Positions 56,435 to 64,000 of a stretch of DNA of 64,000 bases are shown here, in pieces. The stretch is from NCBI RefSeq assembly GCF_051622035.1, contig NC_135358.1, positions 3,164,501 through 3,228,500 on the forward strand, read 5' to 3'. Source of the DNA: Arctopsyche grandis (lineage: Eukaryota; Arthropoda; Insecta; Trichoptera; Hydropsychidae). Both the position numbers and the translations under genes were made by a program. A model generated the notes under the pieces. It did no database searches. It saw nothing but the letters and a program-made list of their open reading frames with translations, and was not told the DNA's origin. Numbering within the stretch: the stretch's first letter is position 1; each line of letters starts with the position of its first letter.

Positions 56435-59040
56435 TTATTGAACGGGTGATTTTCCATCTTCAAATAATTTAAATGGTACAACAAATGCACTATGACACCT
56501 TCGTGCATGTTCCAGAATCCCAATTTCTCTCCATGTATCTGATTGCGGATTGTATTCCAGTATTTTAGAGCCTCCTGAAATTGTTGAAATTTAAATTGAT
56601 TTGTTGTTGAAATAAAATATAATAAATATAATGACTAATATACCCAAGCATATGATTTTTTCTTGAAAAGCTACCGATGCGTATCCCCATCTAGGTTCTG
56701 GCATATCTGCAATCGAGGTCCATTCGCGTGTTTTAATATTAAATTTTTCTGCAGACGATATTTCCAATCCAAAATTATCAATGCCTCCAAACACATATAT
56801 GTAATCGCCTAATGTTGTAGCCTGTAATATTTAAAAGGTTTTATGAATGCAAACTCATACACAATGAGGCTTTAAAAGTCACTCATATACACAATATAAT
56901 GTGGGTGAAAAAAGTAGCATATATTATAAGAAAATATATTATACATGTATAATACAGCAATAAATAAAATTAAAAATACTGTTTATGAATTAAATGTGTC
57001 ATAAAATTTACAGCAAAGTTATATCTATTCTGGGTCATATGTAGGTGGAGCGTTGGTCCATTTGTTCCTTTTAACAGTATATACTTCCATTGTATTTGTA
57101 CATGCACTTTCAGAAATTTGGCCAGCGACTTGGATGCGACAGTTCTCCACTTTTTCTTAATAAGACAGAATCTGAAATTCCAACAGCTCATTAGTTTTCA
57201 GTATAAAAAGAATGAAGTTTTATGAATATTTGTAGGTAGACCATTGAAAATCCCGCGAATATTTTCATATAAAGTTACCTCTCAACCGTATTCATCGAAA
57301 AATCTAGATCATTGTATCCTCCTATGGCGAATAACTGAGATTGGACTATAGCAATTGATAAATCACTCCTTTTTTGGTACATAGAAGGTAATTCTTCTAA
57401 ATCCTTTGTGATCAAATTTAAAATACAAACCTATACAAATGTAAAAATTAAACATTCATCTTTTAGATAATATTTCAACAATTCAACTTTGTATAAAAAT
57501 TAGGAATGCAATGTAAATGATTTTTTACTGAATTTTATCAAATGCACAATATTATTAAATTTTGCATTGTGCTTTACTATATGTATTCTATTGCTTTAAG
57601 AAATATATTAAGTAGTATAGATACTAGTAATATTATATTTATTCACCTTATCAGTGATCTCATTCTGATATCTGCCGCCTACAATATACAAGTCTTCGTT
57701 ACACATCGCAGATGAAAAGTTATCAAAAATAATATGTGTGCTCCAAACGGTTGATCTTTTATCTAAATATGTACCAAAAGTTTCGATTATTCTACAAGAC
57801 TGAAATCATAAGAAACACGTTAAATCCAGCTGCAATCCTGACTCTTAAATAATATAAATGCAATGAAAAATTACCCGAAAATCTCCACCTGCGATTAAAA
57901 CAACCTCTTTTGGCTTCCTGGCTTTAGGATTCATCGTCGTCAAACTAGATCTTTTCTCTGGACTACATTTCCATTCTATTGCGTCTAATAATATTTTACA
58001 ACAATTTGGCATACTATCACAGAGAGGCTTCACTTCGTTTAATAAGAACTAAAAATTGTTATTTTATGCATTGAATTGTTGTTGAATATTATGAATTTTA
58101 ACCATTTTCGAATCATATTTGAATGAAATAATATAAATTTAATGTATGTACATATGTTCATAGATGATTTATAAATATCGTTAAGCATAATTCAGGGAAT
58201 CTTATATGTTTTAATAAAGCGTATAAATGATATTTGCGATTATCCCAGTCCTTCTCCATCCACAGTTTCATTGCCATGAAAGCCTCCTCTTCCGATTCAA
58301 TACACAAATAATCCGATTTTAGATACCTTTCCAACTCTTCTACAGGTACATCCAAAAAAATTTCGTTTTTTCGCAACTAAAATGTAAACTTTGATAAAAA
58401 TTGCTTGAATGGTTTTTTAAATTTTATTTTTTGTTTAAAATAATGTATATTTACTTCTGAGAAATTCAATATAAAATAGTCGTCTATTTCCTTATTCAAA
58501 GGCGCAATGATTTTACTGTCAGCTAAAACCTTTCGCATAAATAAAAAGCAATAGTTCTTGAGATTTTTTTGAGCTATAATTTCAGAAAACTTAACTAAAT
58601 TGGCAACATCGAGTATCTTTAGATCTAAAATAAACTTTTTTTTAATACAAGAAGATCAGTAAGATTTCATATGTTTAATGGTTCTTACCAATTTCGCCTT
58701 TATACAAAAATTCCATCGCTTTCATGACTGTTTCTCGTCGAATCGTATCATCGTCCGTCACCAAGATTTCCCTAGTTGTGTCATTTAAATGATCTCTGAA
58801 ATATTTCGAATTCGTTTGTAGAACGAATTTATGCGCTGGATATCTAGAAGAATTCAAATGCTAGTATATATACAAATATTATCTTACTACATAAACATTA
58901 ACGATAATAAAACATCGTTACTTGCACTTTCCGACTATAACTTTAACATCGCAATATAGACGTCGTGTAAAATAATCGAACATGCGTTTTTCTTGGAATA
59001 CGGCATGTGTAAGTTCACTCTGATGATTGTAATCACCCAT
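56435..59040 (-). CDS. BTB-BACK-Kelch protein (KLHL family), ten exons
   Basis: Minus-strand exons: 59040-58922, 58843-58689, 58624-58455, 58376-58179, 58048-57875, 57799-57647, 57430-57279, 57171-57012, 56821-56644, 56574-56435. Phases match throughout (1599 nt, 532 residues). BTB: RLYCDVKVIVGK and YPAHKFVLQTNSKYFRDHL. BACK: LDVPVEELERYLKSDYLCI and FMAMKLWMEKDW. Kelch blades follow (VVLIAGGDFR, DLYIVGGRYQN, LFAIGGYND, YIYVFGGIDNFG, GGSKILEYNPQSDTWREIG). Such proteins usually bring substrates to Cullin-3 ubiquitin ligase. Oddities: exon 4 ends ACG followed by ATATTT instead of a GT donor. In exon 8 the middle of the blade is legible in another frame (CTNTMEVYTVKRNKWTNAPP) although the exon stays open, meaning compensating indels. 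It may be functional but degenerating. Start: first ATG in frame (MGDYNHQSEL). Confidence 0.85.
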
Positions 59041-59375
59041 TGCACAATTTATATAAATAACTCTCGGAATGTTATTTCTATTTATAAACTTATTTTAGAA
59101 TGATATTTGGATTTGATCACTCCTTTGAGTAATGCAATAAACTCACTCCTTGTCAAACTGCAATCAGTGAGACTAATGCTAATTTGTAATTTTGGTATTT
59201 TATTTGTTTTGTGATAAGATTTGATAAATTCGATAAAAAACAAATATTGGATCATTGTTGATAGAAATTGCGTCATGATTAAAAGTCATTCATTCGTTTT
59301 AAAAGTCATCACAAATTTCGTTTCAATTTGTTCTGATGTTGATTGGAAAATATAATACATAATAGTTATAGACAC
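59041..59375. other. Upstream region of the Kelch gene
   Basis: Should contain the promoter and 5' UTR. No core element picked with confidence; the 64-codon ORF on the minus strand has no recognisable domain. Confidence 0.4.
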
Positions 59376-59737
59376 GTATTTTGGGCATTTTGCCATAAAT
59401 GCTAAATAGATGCTAAATTCGTGAAATATGAGAATAAATGCTAAAATAAAAAACAAATGTAAAATAATTTTTTTTTAAGATTGAATTTTTGTCTTAATTA
59501 AATAAATATTTCATAAATTGGGTTACAAAGTATTGAAATTTGAGAATTATGTCTAAAACTGAACCTTTCTATGCGTTCAAACGAAACATGAAAATGCCAA
59601 AGTAGAAAAAATATATTATGTTAAAAACACGTGTCTCATGATGCATAATAATAATGACGTGAACGTTTTTAATGCCCTAAAACGCTAAAATGCAAAATGA
59701 AAATGCTATTATTGACAAAAATAGATGCCCAAAATAC
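59376..59737. mobile_element. Small MITE with 13-bp terminal inverted repeats
   Basis: Begins GTATTTTGGGCAT and ends ATGCCCAAAATAC, 362 bp. Interior rich in AAATGCTAAA-type motifs; no ORF. Target duplication not clear. Confidence 0.7.
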
Positions 59738-59879
59738 TCTAATAATAGTACATATAATATAATATAATATAATATAATATAATAAGTCGAAAAATTTTGT
59801 CCGTTATTCTCAGTAGTAATTTTTGAAGCTTTCTGAATTATTGAAATAAGTACAAACATATGAAAATACATATATTGTG
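59738..59879. repeat. (ATAAT)n microsatellite and flank
   Basis: TATAATATAATATAATATAA run at 59752-59783; nothing else seen. Confidence 0.7.
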
Positions 59880-60310
59880 TACTAGCTGAACCCGGCATGC
59901 GTTGCAATGCCACAATAACGCGTGCAATTCCCGTTCCCGTTCTAGTTCCTGTTCCCGTTCTCGTTCCCGTTCCACAGACATTCAATTTTATATAAAGGTA
60001 TAGATATATTTTTTTACGTGGGCCATCCGCTGTGTGTTTGTGGTACAGCCCTGAATGGTCAGTACATTCAAGTGCGAGGTAGGCGTGGCGCGATTATTGT
60101 CACTCTCACGGCGTAATGCGTTGAAGGTGGGAGGATAACTTTACTTTCGCGTCAGTAAAATCGTAATTACAAATATTATTATTAAGAAGTTTTTTCCTGT
60201 TTTTTTTTTCACAGTAATCTTCCCGGATATGCATACAACAAATCCTGAAAGTTCCATCGTAATCGGATCAGTGGTTTAGGAGCCTATTCGAGACACACAC
60301 ACAGACATTC

Positions 60311-60386
<76 letters not shown>
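59880..60386. repeat. Interspersed repeat ending in (TA)n
   Basis: Starts ACTAGCTGAACCCGGCATGC. Contains a TTCCCG hexamer minisatellite (59930-59982), then CAGACATTCAATT twice. Its end region (CAGTGGTTTAGGAGCC, ACACACACACAGACATTCAA) is followed by a TA tract 60316-60384. Such repeats are common in insects; class left open. Confidence 0.6.
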
Positions 60387-60399
<13 letters not shown>

Positions 60400-61333
60400 A
60401 ATATCTATATACATAGATATACAGGTATGTGGTTCCGTAAGAAAATTTCTAATACAATTTAGGATAACAGTTCCCAAGATACACTATATAATATAGGAGA
60501 GAGTAAAAATGTCAAGCAAAGAAACTAGATATAATTGAAATCACGTATGAATTAAACACACAAATAAAATCGTGTGTTTGAAAAATTTCAAGATTATATG
60601 ATAGAAATGACTCAAAAATTGATTATAAACATAACTCAGACAAATGTTTACCTAAAAATGCGATCTCTATCATATTTATAATTACAGTGAGTCATTTGTA
60701 TACAGACAGAGGGTCACACGTTGAAAATTGGAATGAAACTTGTCGCTCAGTTGTCAACGAGTTATCCGACTTTTTTCTGTTATTTTTTCAACGTGTTAAA
60801 CAAACACACTGGTATTTGGGGTGGGGGTGGGGGGGGTTGAACGATATGGGGTTCGGTTAACACCCCATGTCCCGCAAAACGAACAATAGACGAAAGTTAA
60901 TTAACACCCTCGCTTCGAAACGAGACGCACCTGCTAGTCGTCCTGGCCGTAGTCGATATTGTGCCAAACGAATTAAATTTTTCCAGCTTGTAAAAGGGAG
61001 AAAATTTCACATATTTCAAAATAGCTTACAAAGAAATGAAAAAAATGTGGTAGGTATTAAAAAGCGCATATAAGCATAAATGAAAGTTTAAAATTAGTTT
61101 ATTAAAAACTTAGTAGTTTTCAGTTTGATTCAAAATTAAAAAATTCCAAGTTATTCGTGTTTTAGTAATATAACATTTTAAAGAGGTTAAACTTTTGATC
61201 CACTGAACGGATATGTAATTAGTTTTTTAATTCGAAACTCTATGCAAGAAGTAAAAGAGAAGAAGTTTTGATTTTACTCTAAGGAAAAAATATTAAAAAG
61301 AGTAATTTTAATTTTTTATATATGTATGTACAT
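60387..61333. other. Intergenic with a G-run at 60818-60836
   Basis: The G-run GGGGTGGGGGTGGGGGGGG could form a G-quadruplex. No supported gene. Confidence 0.5.
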
Positions 61334-62190
61334 TAAACCAGCAGTATGGCTTGGTGGTTGCGTTTATTTTTAGCACAGAGAAGTTACCAGGCTCGATTCC
61401 GTGCTAATCTTTAATGTAGCGTATGCTAAAAGGAGCCACCAGCTAAGTGCAATCGGATTAGGCCATCCCTGACACTGACGTTATAATTGGTTTCGAGAAT
61501 TATCTCCAAACTAAGTGCAAGTAGGCTAAACAATGGCCACTGAATTGGGGTAGTAATGGCACCAAGTCCCTTCTCAGAAGTGACAGCGATAGCGTGGGAC
61601 CGAGTGTCATGGGAATACATATCCGGGTACATGCCTAAACAATAGGGAAGTAACCGGACATCGAAGATGCCCTGAGCGACCTGTCATTTATAAGGAGGTA
61701 CTTAGACCATATCAAGACATTCTGGACGGAGCACTGGCAGTGCGTGTATCTCCTTAATCATCAATAAATGCTGTGAAACGACTTTGGCCTTTTACTTGGA
61801 TCCTCCACCCACCCCTACGCAACACTAATGTTGCTGGTCAGACTTAGATATTTGTGACTCCAAGTCGATCGTTTCCTATCAGAGTTTGCCAATTTATCTG
61901 ATTTAAGTTTTGAAACGGTTCCTCCATCAAAAAAAATATCCTACCCGCTATGTCACAAATATCTGAATTTGATTTATGTATAATATGTAAAAATTTATGT
62001 ACAAGTATAAATCCATAGATGTCGCTTTGGATTAATTAATTAATTAATTAATTGTTAATTTCGTGTGCTTCAGCCTCTCAAAATACAGCGATTTATATAA
62101 TAAAAAATGCTGCAATGTTTGTAATTAATTAATTATGGTAGTCCTTCCTGGTATATCTATCTATTTATGTAAAATAAAAATAAAATAAAG
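61334..62190 (+). mobile_element. SINE S7, split by a candidate solo LTR
   Basis: tRNA-like head 61337-61412 (CCAGCAGTATGGCTTGGTGG, box B GGCTCGATTCC). Body and tail continue at 61825 (TGTTGCTGGTCAGACTTAG) to CCTTCCTGGTATATC and an A-rich tail. An AATT run at 62036-62054 lies within. Confidence 0.78.
61416..61824. mobile_element. Candidate solo LTR (409 bp)
   Basis: Ends TGTAGCGTA and TACGCAACA are inverted copies with one mismatch (TG...CA). AATAAA is at 61763. The flanks TTAA and CTAA could be a 4-bp target duplication with one change. No ORF with known domain and no second copy in the window, so LTR identity is inferred. Confidence 0.55.
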
Positions 62191-63254
62191 ATACATAATA
62201 TTCACATTAAAATTCACGTGAAATTTTGTAGACTAAAACAACGTCATATATAATTATAAGTTGTATAATAATGTTTTTTCTTCGCTTGAAATGAAAATTA
62301 TAATTAATAACAAAGCTCAATTCTCGGAATCTAAAATCTGGAGCGACAGCTGTAATGATCAACTTAAAACGAATTTTAAACGCTTTCTTTATTTTTTTTT
62401 GTCCCTGTGTAATTGCGCGTGTTGAGAGCTTATTGTCGCCAGTTAAATTGGTCGTTGTCACTTTACGTCCGCATTTTAATTGCGTGCTTTAGCCAGTGCG
62501 TATTAAAAAGGGGGATGGGGGGGGGATCTTAAAAAACCGATCAGGATAATAGCGAAACCTCCCAGCAAACACCGGAAAGGATTAAGCAAAGGGAGAGGGA
62601 AATAAAAAAAATTAACGATGATTACAATTTTATCGGCGCAAATTTTCCTGCCGAAAATTGAAAAAGAAAAGCGCAGACGAAAAACGGTTTGGAAACAAAT
62701 GTGCCCCGAGATGCCTTGTATAGCTTTAGTTTAACATTAACTCGTCGTTGAAAACTCGTACGACAACACTAACTAGACGAGAACTTTGCAACACATCCCG
62801 TGTAGAATGCAAGAGTGCACTCAAAACATGTGCCTCGCTCTGTATATCATGTATCTTGCAAAGTAACATATTATCCATTACACACTATAAGTAATAAGCC
62901 AAACATAATATATACTCAACCGTACATACACATGGCGATGTAACTTCAAAGTGTTGTGCCTTTCATATCGCTCAGATAATTAATTATGTTCATTTCCTTT
63001 GTCAATCCTTGAATGAGAATATTTCCTTTATCAATTCGCTGTCAAATATACATATGCACATTCCAAATGGAATATAGATTTGATCAAATTGAAAAATATA
63101 AAACACTGGATGTATGCAACAAAATCATTTAAAATTTAAATTAACAGAAATTTGACAGGATATTTGCCTCTAATATTAAAGATCAAATTTTATGGCACTT
63201 ACTATGGCCATTGTTTTTTTTTTTCAATCGAACATTGAAAAAAAAATATATATA
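62191..63254. other. Intergenic, no feature recognised
   Basis: A G-rich run at 62510-62525 and chance ORFs only. Confidence 0.4.
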
Positions 63255-63260
63255 TATACA

Positions 63261-63336
<76 letters not shown>
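63255..63336. repeat. (TA)n microsatellite
   Basis: Abuts the tail side of SINE S3. Confidence 0.97.
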
Positions 63337-63912
<576 letters not shown>

Positions 63913-64000
63913 AAAATAAAGACTTTCAATCGTATACTCGACTTTACAGATCACTCTAAAGCAGTGGTTCTTAGCAGTGATTCTTAAATCGTACACCCCA

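Noticed and set aside
60690-60720. Tc1/mariner-type end (ACAGTGAGTCATTTGTATAC)
   Set aside because: No matching inverted end or transposase could be found nearby.

Overview
The window is AT-rich nuclear DNA of an insect, or at least an arthropod. The evidence is spliceosomal introns, many non-LTR retrotransposons (Jockey-like, RTE-like and CR1-like), tRNA-derived SINEs, hAT and foldback elements, long (TA)n tracts and many copies of the motif ACATATGTAT. The order cannot be fixed from sequence alone. The RTE 3' end with its (ATG)n tail looks like those common in Lepidoptera and relatives, but that is only an impression.

The central theme, about 0.6 to 36.3 kb, is a same-strand tandem array of paralogous leucine-rich-repeat (LRR) genes. 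LRR-C (9644-13713) and LRR-D (16125-18457) are intact-looking type I membrane proteins: signal peptide, Cys pair, LRRs, LRRCT, Ser/Thr stalk, transmembrane helix and short tail. LRR-E (32350-33613) is a secreted form without the membrane anchor. LRR-F (35020-36295) is a pseudogene. LRR-A (607-1295) is a 5'-truncated exon. LRR-B (about 2428-6907) is a copy cut in two by a Jockey element with a 13-bp target duplication. Two shorter scraps lie at 15104 and 27623. Introns are phase 0 and conserved, with an extra leader intron. In E and F that intron appears to split the start codon as AT|G. LRR-C and LRR-D share promoters and 3' flanks, but D carries 28 copies of a 21-bp stalk repeat where C has about three.

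Mobile DNA fills the rest of the first half. There is a hAT deletion derivative that keeps a C-terminal transposase ORF (8070-9020). A very young Ty3/Gypsy-like element has identical 285-bp LTRs and encodes only Gag plus a protease-like stretch (19300-22350). An RTE element (22527 to about 26890) has another LINE nested inside it. A 1.37-kb foldback element (28393-29765) has roughly 0.4-kb arms.

From 36 to 56 kb the window is mostly non-coding, with LINE and SINE fragments, inverted-repeat elements and hairpins. At 56435-59040, on the minus strand, lies a ten-exon BTB-BACK-Kelch gene of 532 codons. It is complete except for one non-canonical splice donor and a scrambled stretch in one kelch blade. 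From 59 to 64 kb there are small inverted-repeat elements, a candidate solo LTR inside a SINE, and more TA tracts.

The host genes with a plausible current function are LRR-C, LRR-D, LRR-E and the Kelch gene. The LRR array looks like a fast-evolving surface/secreted recognition family, but no ligand or pathway can be read from the sequence.
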